From Geodermatophilaceae bacterium (GTDB taxonomy: Bacteria > Actinomycetota > Actinomycetes > Mycobacteriales > Geodermatophilaceae), in contig JACCSC010000380.1 in the NCBI GenBank assembly GCA_013813215.1, positions 1 to 14,798 on the forward strand: DNA of 14,798 nt, read 5' to 3'. A model generated the notes under the pieces. The model saw only the letters and a list, made by a program, of their open reading frames with translations, ran no database searches and was not told where the DNA came from. Of this stretch, positions 1 through 6,791 are shown in pieces; position 1 is the first letter of the stretch; the number at the start of each line of letters is the position of its first letter. Both the position numbers and the translations under genes were made by a program.

Positions 1-935
1 CCGGCGATGGCGATGATCGGTACGGCGTACCGGGGACTGTCCGAACGTTGATCGGCGGTCAGGATGTCCCTGATCCGCGCCAGATGGCCCTCGCGTCCGG
101 TGAAGTCCGCGATGCTGCTCGGCAGCTGGTTCGGGCTGGACGCGGGCGGATCGGCTCGCGCGGCCGAGCCGGCGCCGGCTGCGGCGAGATCCAGCGACGG
201 GTCGTTGCTCAGCACCGCGAGTTGCAGGTCGCGCAGCTCCTGGCAGGGCTCGATGCCCAGCTCGGCGATCAGGGTGTCCCGCGCCTGCCGGAACACCTCC
301 AGCGCGTCGACCTGCCGCCCGGAGCGGTAGAGAGCCAACATCAGGAAGCCGTAGAACCGCTCCCGCAGCGGCGCCTCGTCGATCAGCGCCCGCAACTCCG
401 TCGTCACGTCCACGTGCCGGCCGAGTTCGAGATCCAGGCGGGTCCGCTCCTCGATGGCGGCCAGTCGGGCGTCCTCGAGCACCGCGGCACCCCGCTGCAC
501 GACGTCGCTCTGGATGCCGTCGAGGGCCGGCCCGCGCCAGAGGTCCAGCGCCTCGCGCAGCATCGCGGCGGCCTGCTCCCCGTCGCCGGTGGAGGCCAAG
601 GCGCGTGCGCTGCTTACCAGGCGGGTGAAGGTCTGGCTGTCGAGGGCCGCCTCGGGCAGGGTCAGCAGGTACCCCGTGGGCCGAGTCTGGATGCCGTCGG
701 GTTGGCCGGCGTCGCCCAGCAGCTTGCGCAGGCCGGAGATGCAACCCTGGATCTGGCCGCGCGCGGTGGACGGGGGCGAGCCGTCCCAGACCGCGTTCAC
801 CAGCTGATCGACCGAGACGACGCGATCGGCGCGCAAGGCCAAGGTGGCCAACACGATGTGGTCGCGGGGCCCGCCGATCTTGAACGAGCGGCGGCTGGCG
901 ACGAGCTCCAGAGGGCCGAGGATCCTCAGTTGCAT
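1..935 (-). CDS. SARP/AfsR-family transcriptional regulator (partial, N-terminal 311 residues)
   Basis: The frame is open from an ATG at 935 to the left edge, so the 3' end lies outside the window. The start MQLRILGPLEL, then DHIVLATLALRADRVVSVDQLVNAVW and the SGLRKLLG stretch, is the usual OmpR-like winged-helix DNA-binding domain of SARP regulators (about residues 1-95). A bacterial transcriptional activation domain (BTAD) follows at about 100-250, with LWRGPAL, EERTRLDLELGRH, LRERFYGFLMLALYRSGRQVDAL and ELGIEP. After a linker, DFTGRE (about residues 274-279) and the last residues VPIIAIAG lead into what should be the P-loop of an NB-ARC ATPase, so this is a long AfsR-like protein and not a short SARP. 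A GGGAG lies a few bases before the ATG. SARPs usually activate secondary-metabolism genes; the target here is unknown. Family assignment is firm, function is not. Confidence 0.9.
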   Translation of the reverse strand, partial: MQLRILGPLELVASRRSFKIGGPRDHIVLATLALRADRVVSVDQLVNAVWDGSPPSTARGQIQGCISGLRKLLGDAGQPDGIQTRPTGYLLTLPEAALDSQTFTRLVSSARALASTGDGEQAAAMLREALDLWRGPALDGIQSDVVQRGAAVLEDARLAAIEERTRLDLELGRHVDVTTELRALIDEAPLRERFYGFLMLALYRSGRQVDALEVFRQARDTLIAELGIEPCQELRDLQLAVLSNDPSLDLAAAGAGSAARADPPASSPNQLPSSIADFTGREGHLARIRDILTADQRSDSPRYAVPIIAIA

Positions 936-952
936 CCGGCTCCCTGTCTTGT

Positions 953-975
953 CGACAGTTCCTGCTTCCGACAGT
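953..975. promoter_or_regulatory. Direct heptamer repeat CGACAGT x2 upstream of the SARP gene
   Basis: CGACAGT occurs at 953-959 and again at 969-975, 16 bp apart, 18 to 40 bases upstream of the regulator's ATG. On the regulator's strand it reads ACTGTCG twice. SARPs bind short direct repeats, so this could be an autoregulatory site. However, the 16-bp period is not the 11- or 22-bp spacing typical of SARP boxes, and a 7-mer pair can arise by chance. The rest of the 936-1106 gap shows no clear structure; it should hold the regulator's promoter. Confidence 0.25.
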
Positions 976-1106
976 CCCCTCGGGTTTGGAGAGTCGGTCC
1001 GGTGTCGGCCGCTATCCGACGATAACAGTGCCCGACCGCCTGGGCAGCCGTCTCTTGTGCCCGCAACCAGCGGACTTGGCTCGTTCGGCCCACGGCAATG
1101 ATGCCG

Positions 1107-1775
1107 TCACCGGACGTTCACGCGGTCGTCCGCGTCGGCTGGAACGACGACCGCCGTGACGACCAGGCCGCGGTCACAGTGCCACCGGCCGAACAACTCC
1201 GGCCCGAACGGCGAGCCCCCCACCAATAGCCGCGCGAGGAAGGTCCTGGCGGTGGGGTCGAACTCCAGCGCCGCCTCGCGGAAGGTGAGCTCGTGCCGCG
1301 TCACCGGGTACCAGGCCTTGAACACCGACTCCTTGGCGCTGAACAGCAGCCGGTCCCAGCAGACGCCCGCGGCGCTGGGCAGGGTCGCCAGGTGCGGGCG
1401 CTCGGACTCGACGGTGACGAGGTCGAGGACGCCGTCGGGCAGGACGTCGTTGGGTTCGGCATCCACCCCGAGCGCGGCGACGTCCGAGCGCCAGGCCACC
1501 GCGGCCGCCCGATAGCCGTCGCAGTGGGTCATGCTGCCGACGACCCGCTCCGGCCACAGCGGGACGCCGCGATGCCCGGTCCCGATGACGCCGACCGGGG
1601 CACCGAGCCGGTCCAGCGCCCGGCGGGCACAGCTCCGCGTCGTGCGGAACTCGGTGCGCCGCTTGTCCACCGCGCGGGCCACCGCCGCTTCCTCCTCCGG
1701 GTAGAGCCGACCTTGCAGGCTGTCGTCGTAGGCGTGCTCGCTGACCACCGACGCGGGCAGCAACCCGCCGATCAC
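1107..1775 (-). CDS. pptT: 4'-phosphopantetheinyl transferase, PptT type
   Basis: This 222-residue protein is a Sfp/PptT-type transferase, which moves the phosphopantetheine arm from coenzyme A onto a serine of acyl, peptidyl or aryl carrier proteins, turning apo- into holo-carriers for fatty acid, polyketide and peptide synthesis. Seen in the sequence: GSMTHC at residues 80-85, LGVDAEP at 102-108 (Mg ligands D105 and E107 by family analogy) and FSAKESVFKAWYP at 145-157 (E149, K153). The N-terminal ARAVDKRRTEF region and VLPDGVLD also match mycobacterial PptT as I remember it; family length is about 220-230. The GTG start at 1775 follows GGAGG closely and overlaps the upstream phosphoesterase stop as GTGA, so translation is probably coupled. 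The open frame extends further upstream, but that part is antisense-like and lies inside pptH. Confidence is high. Confidence 0.93.
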   Translation of the reverse strand: MIGGLLPASVVSEHAYDDSLQGRLYPEEEAAVARAVDKRRTEFRTTRSCARRALDRLGAPVGVIGTGHRGVPLWPERVVGSMTHCDGYRAAAVAWRSDVAALGVDAEPNDVLPDGVLDLVTVESERPHLATLPSAAGVCWDRLLFSAKESVFKAWYPVTRHELTFREAALEFDPTARTFLARLLVGGSPFGPELFGRWHCDRGLVVTAVVVPADADDRVNVR

Positions 1776-2638
1776 GTCCGTCCTCCGGGCGGGAGGATTT
1801 GCTGCAACAGACCTGGTCGGTGCCCGGCTCGGCCCCACTCGCGCGGGTAGCCGAGGGAGACCTCCTCGAAGCGGACGCCGTCGTACCAGGTGGTGCGCGG
1901 GATGTGCAGGTGTCCGTAGACGACGGCCGCGACCGGGTAGCGCCGATGCCAGTCCGCGGTCTGCTCCGTGCCGCACCACTGTGCGAACTCCGGGTAGCGC
2001 AGGACGCGGGTAGGTTCCCGGACCAGGGGGTAGTGGTTCACCAGCACGAACGGCAGGCCGTCGGTGCAGGCGTCCAGGCGGGCGCGCGTGCCGGCCACCC
2101 GCGCCGTGCACCAGTCCGCCCGGCTCGGGTACGGGTCGGCAGGCAGCAGGTTCTCGTCACTGCACACGACGCCGCTGGCGTACGCCGCCGCGAGCGAGCT
2201 GGCCACGTCGCTCGTCGCCGGGGCCAGGAACGAGTAGTCGTACAGCGTGAACAGCCCGGCTACCCGGACCGGTCCGCCCGGGCCGGTCCAGATCGGATAC
2301 TCGTCCTCCGGCGTGCAGACCCCGATCCGGCGGCAGCGCTCGACAAGGTCGTCGTACCGCGCGACCCCACGCAGTGCCGCCGGGTCACGCGGGTCGGTCC
2401 ACAGCTCGTGGTTGCCGGGAACCCACAGCACCCTGGCGAACGTTTCGCGCAGCCGGCCCAGGCAGTCCTCGACCTCGTCGGCCTGCTCCGCCACGTCCCC
2501 GGCGACGATCAGCCAGTCGTGCTCCGAGCGGGCCCGGACCTGCTCGACGAGCGAGCGGTTCTCCGGATGGTTGACATGCAGGTCACTGATCGCCCACAGC
2601 GTGCCGTCATCGGTCAACCGTCGTCCTCGCTTCCGCAT
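1772..2638 (-). CDS. pptH: Metallophosphoesterase, PptH-like phosphopantetheinyl hydrolase
   Basis: A calcineurin-like metallophosphoesterase of 288 residues. The binuclear metal motifs are present in order: SDLH (D19, H21), AGDV (D48), GNHE at 75-78, VNHYP (H202) and YGHLH (H243, H245). The gene directly precedes and overlaps a PptT-type transferase, the same arrangement as Rv2795c-Rv2794c of Mycobacterium tuberculosis. There the phosphoesterase PptH removes phosphopantetheine from carrier proteins and opposes PptT. The specific function here is inferred from that synteny; the fold is certain. Start choice: ATG at 2638 is annotated, but TTG at 2617 has a GAGG seven bases upstream and would give a 281-residue protein beginning LTDDGTLWAISD, which fits the family at least as well. 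The gene is divergent from the M18 peptidase, with 46 bp between the two starts. Confidence 0.88.
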   Translation of the reverse strand: MRKRGRRLTDDGTLWAISDLHVNHPENRSLVEQVRARSEHDWLIVAGDVAEQADEVEDCLGRLRETFARVLWVPGNHELWTDPRDPAALRGVARYDDLVERCRRIGVCTPEDEYPIWTGPGGPVRVAGLFTLYDYSFLAPATSDVASSLAAAYASGVVCSDENLLPADPYPSRADWCTARVAGTRARLDACTDGLPFVLVNHYPLVREPTRVLRYPEFAQWCGTEQTADWHRRYPVAAVVYGHLHIPRTTWYDGVRFEEVSLGYPREWGRAGHRPGLLQQILPPGGRT

Positions 2639-2684
2639 CCGGCCACCCCGGCGTGCTGATCCCATCATCGGCGACGATGGCCGC

Positions 2685-3986
2685 ATGACGCTCGACGGCA
2701 GCACCCCGACCGGCGACCCGCACGACATCGGTGACGACCTGCGCCGGCTACTGCACGTGTCGCCGTCGCCGTCGCACGCCGTGGCCGAGATGGGCCGCCG
2801 GCTGCGGACCGGGGGGTTCACCGAACTCGCCGAGTCCGAGGCATGGGACCTGGCACCGGGTGACCAGCGGTTCGTCGTACGGCGCGGCGGAAGCATCGTG
2901 GCGTTCCGGATGGGCAGCGCGCCGCTGGCCGAGGCCGGGATGCGCCTGATCGGGGCGCATACCGACTCCCCGACGTTCAAGGTGCGACCGCGCTGGGACG
3001 TCCGGCAGGCGGGGTACCGGCTGATCGGGGTCGAGCCGTACGGCGGCGTACTGGCCCATACCTGGCTGGACCGCGAACTGACCGTTGCCGGCCGACTGGC
3101 GCTACGCGGCGGCGTCACTGCCCTGGTCCGGCTGCCCGGCGCGCCGCTGCGACTGCCGTCGCTGGCCATCCACCTCGACCGCAGCGTCCGTGACGGGCTG
3201 ACCCTTGACCCGCAGCTGCACCTGGTACCGGTCTGGAGCGGCGAGGCAGGTTCCGGTCCGGGGTTGGTGACGGCGCTGGCGGGCGCGGCCGACGTCGCCG
3301 CGCAGGACATCTTCGGGCACGACCTCGTCCTGGCCGAGGGGCAGGAGTCGGCCTGGACCGGCGCGGACGGTACGTGGATCGCCGCCGGCCGGCTGGACAA
3401 CCTGGCCTCCTGCCACGCCGGGCTGCACGCGTTGCTGGCCGCGCCGCCGACCCGGCACACCCAGGTGCTGGTCTGCTACGACCACGAGGAAGTGGGCAGC
3501 ACCTCGATGGAGGGGGCGCGGGGCAGCATGCTGACCGACGTGACCTCTCGCCTGGTCGCGGCCACGGACTCCGGCGACCGGCAGGCGCTGCCGCGGGCGA
3601 CGGCCCGCTCGATGCTCGTCTCGGCCGACATGGCCCATGCCGTGCACCCGACCCGATGGGACCGGCACGAGCCGTCGCACACGCCACAGCTGGGCGGCGG
3701 GCCGGTGCTCAAGCTCAACGCGAACCAGGCCTACGCCACCGACGCGGGCAGCGGCGGCTGGTTCGCCGAGCGGTGCGCCGAGGTGGACGTGCCGGTGCAG
3801 CACTTCGTCAGCCGGGCCGACCTGCCCTGCGGCAGCACGATCGGCCCGCTGACCGCCGCTCGGCTAGGCATCCCCACCGTCGATGTCGGCGCCCCGATGC
3901 TGGCCATGCATTCCTGCCGCGAGCTGTGCTCCGCCGTCGACATCCCGCTGATGGTCCGCGCCCTGACCGCCTGCCTGCGCGACTGA
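2685..3986 (+). CDS. apeB: M18 family aminopeptidase
   Basis: A complete 433-residue M18 metallopeptidase, a cytosolic di-zinc aminopeptidase releasing N-terminal, often acidic, residues. Family length is about 430. Visible motifs: AHTDSP with H92 and D94, the bridging aspartate in GRLDN (D238), DHEEVGS at 266-272 (E268 and E269 as general base and zinc ligand), SADMAHA with D315, and the final zinc ligand H409 in LAMHS. The DRHEPSH and DLPCGSTIGP stretches are also typical. The ATG at 2685 has no strong Shine-Dalgarno sequence, and the frame upstream is open but antisense to pptH. The gene shares a 46-bp divergent promoter gap with pptH and ends 7 bp from the convergent PPOX gene. Nothing looks damaged. 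The symbol is the generic one for this family; pepC is used in mycobacteria. Confidence 0.93.
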   Translation: MTLDGSTPTGDPHDIGDDLRRLLHVSPSPSHAVAEMGRRLRTGGFTELAESEAWDLAPGDQRFVVRRGGSIVAFRMGSAPLAEAGMRLIGAHTDSPTFKVRPRWDVRQAGYRLIGVEPYGGVLAHTWLDRELTVAGRLALRGGVTALVRLPGAPLRLPSLAIHLDRSVRDGLTLDPQLHLVPVWSGEAGSGPGLVTALAGAADVAAQDIFGHDLVLAEGQESAWTGADGTWIAAGRLDNLASCHAGLHALLAAPPTRHTQVLVCYDHEEVGSTSMEGARGSMLTDVTSRLVAATDSGDRQALPRATARSMLVSADMAHAVHPTRWDRHEPSHTPQLGGGPVLKLNANQAYATDAGSGGWFAERCAEVDVPVQHFVSRADLPCGSTIGPLTAARLGIPTVDVGAPMLAMHSCRELCSAVDIPLMVRALTACLRD

Positions 3987-3993
3987 CCGCGGA

Positions 3994-4621
3994 TCACGTC
4001 GGGCGGTAGAGGCGCTCGGCGTACGACGGACCGTAGTAGGCCGACAGCGCAGCCAGGGAGGCGTCCGGGCGCTCCAGCGTGCGGGCGCTCCAGCGTGCGG
4101 GCGATCTCCGGGCGAGCGGCTACGGCATCCGGCTGCCAGGTGGCCGGGTCCCACAGCCCTGAGCGCAGGAACGCCTTGGCGCAGTGGTGGAAGACCTGCT
4201 CGATCTCGACGACGAGCGCGAGTACCGGCCGATGCCCGCGCACCTCCATCCGGTCGAAGAACGGCGCGTCGCGGACCAGCCGCCCGCGTCCGTTGATCCG
4301 CAGCGTGTCGCCGCGTCCGGGGACGACGTAGATGAGCCCGACGTGCGGGTTGCCGAGCACGTTGCGGAACCCGTCGGCCCGCCGGTTGCCCGGTCGCTCG
4401 GGCAGCGCGATCGTCGCGTCGTCGAGGACGAGCGTGAAGCCGGGGGGGTCGCCCTTGGGCGAGACGTCACAGGATCCGGTCGCGTCCGAGGTCGCGATCA
4501 GACAGAGCGGCGAGGCAGCCAACCACTGCCGGTCCAGCTCGTGCAGTCGGGAACGTTCCTTGGCTACGGCTCCAGCGGACGGCGGGCCCAGCAGGTCGGC
4601 CAGCTCGTCGACCGAGGTCAC
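3994..4621 (-). CDS. PPOX-class FMN-binding protein, frameshifted near the 3' end
   Basis: A pyridoxamine-5'-phosphate-oxidase-like protein of the MSMEG_1061 type, a small FMN-dependent oxidoreductase fold. Seen: LCLIATSDATGSCDVSPKGDPPGF, ALPERPGNRRADGFRN, NPHVGLIYVVPGRGDTLRINGRG and HCAKAFLRSGLWDP. The reading frame then breaks at a 16-bp tandem duplication (4066-4103). As read, the protein switches to an unrelated tail that runs on to 3731, inside the convergent peptidase gene. If one 16-bp copy is removed the frame continues as ERPDASLAALSAYYGPSYAE then RLYRPT and stops at 3994, giving 203 residues with the family's usual C-terminus. The GTG at 4621 is chosen by homology; it lies 16 bases after the DUF4287 stop and has no good ribosome site. 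It is the last gene of a four-gene run. Exact substrate unknown. Confidence 0.8.
4066..4103. repeat. 16-bp tandem duplication causing a frameshift
   Basis: The unit GCGCTCCAGCGTGCGG occurs twice in a row at 4069-4100, and perfect period-16 identity extends over 4066-4103. Sixteen is not a multiple of three, so the extra copy shifts the PPOX frame by one. Removing it restores the conserved C-terminus. Confidence 0.95.
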
Positions 4622-4637
4622 GTCGGCGCCGGCGGGC

Positions 4638-4859
4638 CTAACTGCGAGCGTCCTCGGCCAGGGTGTGCCCGACCAGGGCATTGGCAAGCCCGTGGCCCAT
4701 GCCGTGCTCGGTCTTGAGCCACTGCACGAGCTTCATGTGTGAGGTTTCGGGCGCGGCCCTGATCAGCGCGACCCACTCGGCGATGGGGCGGCCGTACTTC
4801 TGCTCGATCGACGGGAAGTAGCTGGCCGGCCCGCGGACGACGTCGGACGTGGTGCTCAG
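4638..4859 (-). CDS. DUF4287 domain protein, apparent CTG start
   Basis: A 73-residue protein too short for simple ORF filters. It contains GPASYFPSIEQKYGRPIAEW (residues 10-29) and HMKLVQWLKTEHGMGHGLAN (41-60) followed by ALVGHTLAED, the hallmark of the DUF4287 family, whose function is unknown to me. After the preceding in-frame TGA there is no ATG, GTG or TTG until M42, which would remove half of the conserved domain. The only usable start is CTG at 4859, giving LSTTSDVVRGPASYF, where I recall homologues beginning MST-like. The CTG overlaps the stop of the upstream VOC gene as CTGA, with a GAG a few bases before it, so reinitiation after the VOC gene is likely. The identification is secure from sequence; the CTG start is inference. 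Confidence 0.82.
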   Translation of the reverse strand: MSTTSDVVRGPASYFPSIEQKYGRPIAEWVALIRAAPETSHMKLVQWLKTEHGMGHGLANALVGHTLAEDARS

Positions 4860-5221
4860 GTTAGCTCGTGGGTCAGGTTGACCACGTTGCCGTCAGGATC
4901 GCGTACGTGGGCGACCCGCTGCCCCCAGGGCATGTCGTTGGGCGGTCCCGACACCTGCCCGCCCAGTTCGGTCACCCGATCCAGCAACGCGTCCACATCG
5001 GGGACGTCGACGCTGATCAGGATCCGGCCGGGCTCCCCGGCGACCGTCTGACCGTCGGAGACCAGGCCGAGGTCGGAGTCTCCGATCCGCAACCCCACGA
5101 AGAACGTCGGCCCCTCCTCGGGCACCCGTTGGAACTCCTGCGTGTCGAACAGGCCGGTGTAGAAGCGGAGCGCCCGGTCGAGGTCGGGCGTGTTCAGGAT
5201 GGCGAGCACGGTGCTGCGCAA
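4856..5221 (-). CDS. VOC family (glyoxalase/bleomycin resistance-like) protein
   Basis: A single-domain vicinal-oxygen-chelate protein of 121 residues. It shows the beta-alpha-beta-beta-beta pattern twice: an N-terminal half with LNTPDLDRALRFYTGLFD, and a C-terminal half with ISVDVPDVDALLDRVTELGG, HVRDPDGNVVNLTHEL. The DPDGN motif and a final histidine/glutamate region are typical; VOC members include lyases, dioxygenases and drug-binding resistance proteins, and the substrate here cannot be told. The start is TTG at 5221, supported by GGAGG six bases upstream. It overlaps the last 28 bases of the methyltransferase gene and its own stop overlaps the CTG of the DUF4287 gene, so all lie in one transcription unit. 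Confidence 0.88.
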   Translation of the reverse strand: MRSTVLAILNTPDLDRALRFYTGLFDTQEFQRVPEEGPTFFVGLRIGDSDLGLVSDGQTVAGEPGRILISVDVPDVDALLDRVTELGGQVSGPPNDMPWGQRVAHVRDPDGNVVNLTHELT

Positions 5222-5952
5222 GGCGTACCTCCGGTCGGTGAGCGATCAGGGTTCAGACCGGCCGGCCGCGCGGAACTCATCGGACGCGCGGCGCGCACCC
5301 GCCAGACGGTCGTCCGGCGGCTGGTCGGCGCGTCGACCTCGGGCACGTCGTACGCCGCCACGAACTCCAGGCCGGTGCGCGGGAGGTAGGCCCGGTCCGG
5401 GTCACCGAGCAGGACGTCGCAGCCGCGACGCGCAGCGGCGTGCAGGAAGGGCAGGACTCGCTCGGTCATCGCCCGGTCGTAGCAGACGTCGCCGGCCAGG
5501 ATCACCTCGATGTCCGGCACATCATCGCCATCCAGCACGTTACCGACGACCTGGATGCCGGTCACGTCGTTCGCCGCGGCGTTGACCGCGATGGCCGCCG
5601 GGCAGTACGGGTCGACGTCGCTCGCCATGACGCTCGACGCGCCGGCCCGTGCGGCGGCCAGCGCCACCAGCCCACTGCCGGAGCCGAGATCGAGGACGGT
5701 GCGGAAGGCCACGGACTCGGGATGGTCCAACACGTACCGGGCCAGGGCCTGACCGCCGGGCCAGGCCGCCGCCCAGAAAGGCGGATTGGAGACCTGGGCC
5801 GCCTGCCTGCAGCCGGCCTGACCAGCGGTGTCGTGCTCCCGCTGGATGGCCTCCCAGAGCGCTACGACATCGGCCGCCGTGCGAACGGTGAACTCCGGGA
5901 CCAGCGTCGGTCGGCGGGCCTGGGTGTACGCGAGGACGAAGTCGCGCGACAC
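5194..5952 (-). CDS. Class I SAM-dependent methyltransferase, ETFB-lysine-methyltransferase-like
   Basis: A Rossmann-fold methyltransferase resembling the METTL20/ETF-beta lysine methyltransferase group. The SAM motif is VLDLGSGSGLVALAAARAGA, followed by ASDVDPYCPAAIAVNAAAN. PPFWAAAWPGGQALARYVLDHP precedes it, and LAGDVCYDRAMTERVLPFL, LLGDPDRAYLPR and RRTTVWR follow, all typical of this group. The natural target is probably a protein lysine, by family analogy only. The start is uncertain: GTG at 5952 (VSRDFVLAY, 252 residues) or GTG at 5964 (256 residues). I prefer 5952 because 5964 lies inside the stem of a strong hairpin. Neither has a clear ribosome site. About 25 residues after TTVWR look like a low-complexity tail and overlap the start of the VOC gene. 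Confidence 0.85.
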   Translation of the reverse strand: MSRDFVLAYTQARRPTLVPEFTVRTAADVVALWEAIQREHDTAGQAGCRQAAQVSNPPFWAAAWPGGQALARYVLDHPESVAFRTVLDLGSGSGLVALAAARAGASSVMASDVDPYCPAAIAVNAAANDVTGIQVVGNVLDGDDVPDIEVILAGDVCYDRAMTERVLPFLHAAARRGCDVLLGDPDRAYLPRTGLEFVAAYDVPEVDAPTSRRTTVWRVRAARPMSSARPAGLNPDRSPTGGTPCAAPCSPS

Positions 5953-5956
5953 GACG

Positions 5957-5992
5957 AGGGACACGGCGGCCAGTGTGCGCCGCCGTGTCCCT
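5957..5992 (-). terminator. Perfect 14-bp inverted repeat after the ABC permease gene
   Basis: AGGGACACGGCGGC (5957-5970) and GCCGCCGTGTCCCT (5979-5992) are exact reverse complements around an 8-nt loop. The hairpin begins 17 bases past the permease stop and has no U tract, as is common for actinobacterial terminators. It reaches to within a few bases of the methyltransferase start and contains that gene's alternative GTG at 5964, so it could also limit read-through or translation of the downstream genes. Confidence 0.7.
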
Positions 5993-6008
5993 GGGTTGTC
6001 GCCGGTGC

Positions 6009-6791
6009 CTACTTGATCTCGGCCCGGAGCACCCGCACCACGCCGAGGGCGAAGGGCAGCGCCACCCAGATCAGGGTCGCGACCCCCAACTGGGACCACT
6101 GCTCGCCGGTCAGGTCACCGCCGCTGAACAGCGGCTGCTGCGCCGTCCCGAGGTCGACCCACGGCCACACGTCCGACAGCGCCGTCCAGAGCGCGGCCAC
6201 GATGCTCACCGCGGTCGGCAGCACGAAGTACGTGACGATGGCCGCCGCCGAGTTGAGGAACAGCAGGCCCAGGGCCAGGCCCTGCAGCACGCCCATGACT
6301 TGCAGCAGGCCGAACTTGCCGAAGCTGTGGGCGCCGATCCCGCTCCACGCCTCGGGCGAGCCGCCGATCACGGTGGCGGCCGTGGCCACGAGCAAGGCCA
6401 ACGCGATGGCCGCGGCGCCGGCGATGAGCGAGGCCGCGACCTTGGCCGCCACCACCCGGCCGCGGTGCGGCACGAGGGAGAAGGTCACGAGCCCGGTCCG
6501 CTGGGTCCACTCGCTCGTCACCAGGAGGACCCCGAGCACGGGCAGCAGGAAGCCCTGCGGGGTGGCGGTGATGCCCACGAAGTTCAGGAACGTCCGGTCG
6601 CTCTCGTTCGCGGTCAGGAAGAAGATCGTGATCACGGCGACGGTGATGGCCGCGATTCCGATCAGCAACCACTTGCCGGCCCGGGTGTCGCCGAGCTTGC
6701 GCAGCTCGACCCCGATCAGCCGGCTCAGCGGGACGGCGCGGGTGCCGGTGAAGTCCAGCGTGCCCCCCGCCGCGAGGGTCGACGTGCTCAT
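6009..6791 (-). CDS. ABC-2 type transporter permease
   Basis: A 260-residue integral membrane protein with about six hydrophobic segments. The first follows a polar N-terminus (LIGVELRKLGDTRAGKW, then WLLIGIAAITVAVITIFFL at about 41-59); others lie at about 79-92, 115-142, 161-180, 184-203 and 236-252. ELRKLGDTRAGKW and the loop VTSEWTQRTGLVTFSLVPHRGRVV are typical of ABC-2 permeases paired with DrrA/BcrA-like ATPases. The start ATG at 6791 overlaps the ATPase stop as ATGA and has GGAG seven bases upstream. With the ATPase it forms an exporter of unknown cargo. The adjacent divergent two-component system suggests induction by membrane or drug stress, which is inference. Confidence 0.9.
   Translation of the reverse strand: MSTSTLAAGGTLDFTGTRAVPLSRLIGVELRKLGDTRAGKWLLIGIAAITVAVITIFFLTANESDRTFLNFVGITATPQGFLLPVLGVLLVTSEWTQRTGLVTFSLVPHRGRVVAAKVAASLIAGAAAIALALLVATAATVIGGSPEAWSGIGAHSFGKFGLLQVMGVLQGLALGLLFLNSAAAIVTYFVLPTAVSIVAALWTALSDVWPWVDLGTAQQPLFSGGDLTGEQWSQLGVATLIWVALPFALGVVRVLRAEIK

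Noticed and set aside
2639..3460. Long minus-strand open frame antisense to the M18 peptidase, in phase with the phosphoesterase
   Set aside because: It looks like an N-terminal extension of the phosphoesterase but is Ser/Arg/Pro-rich with no domain and is explained by GC-rich third positions of the real peptidase gene.
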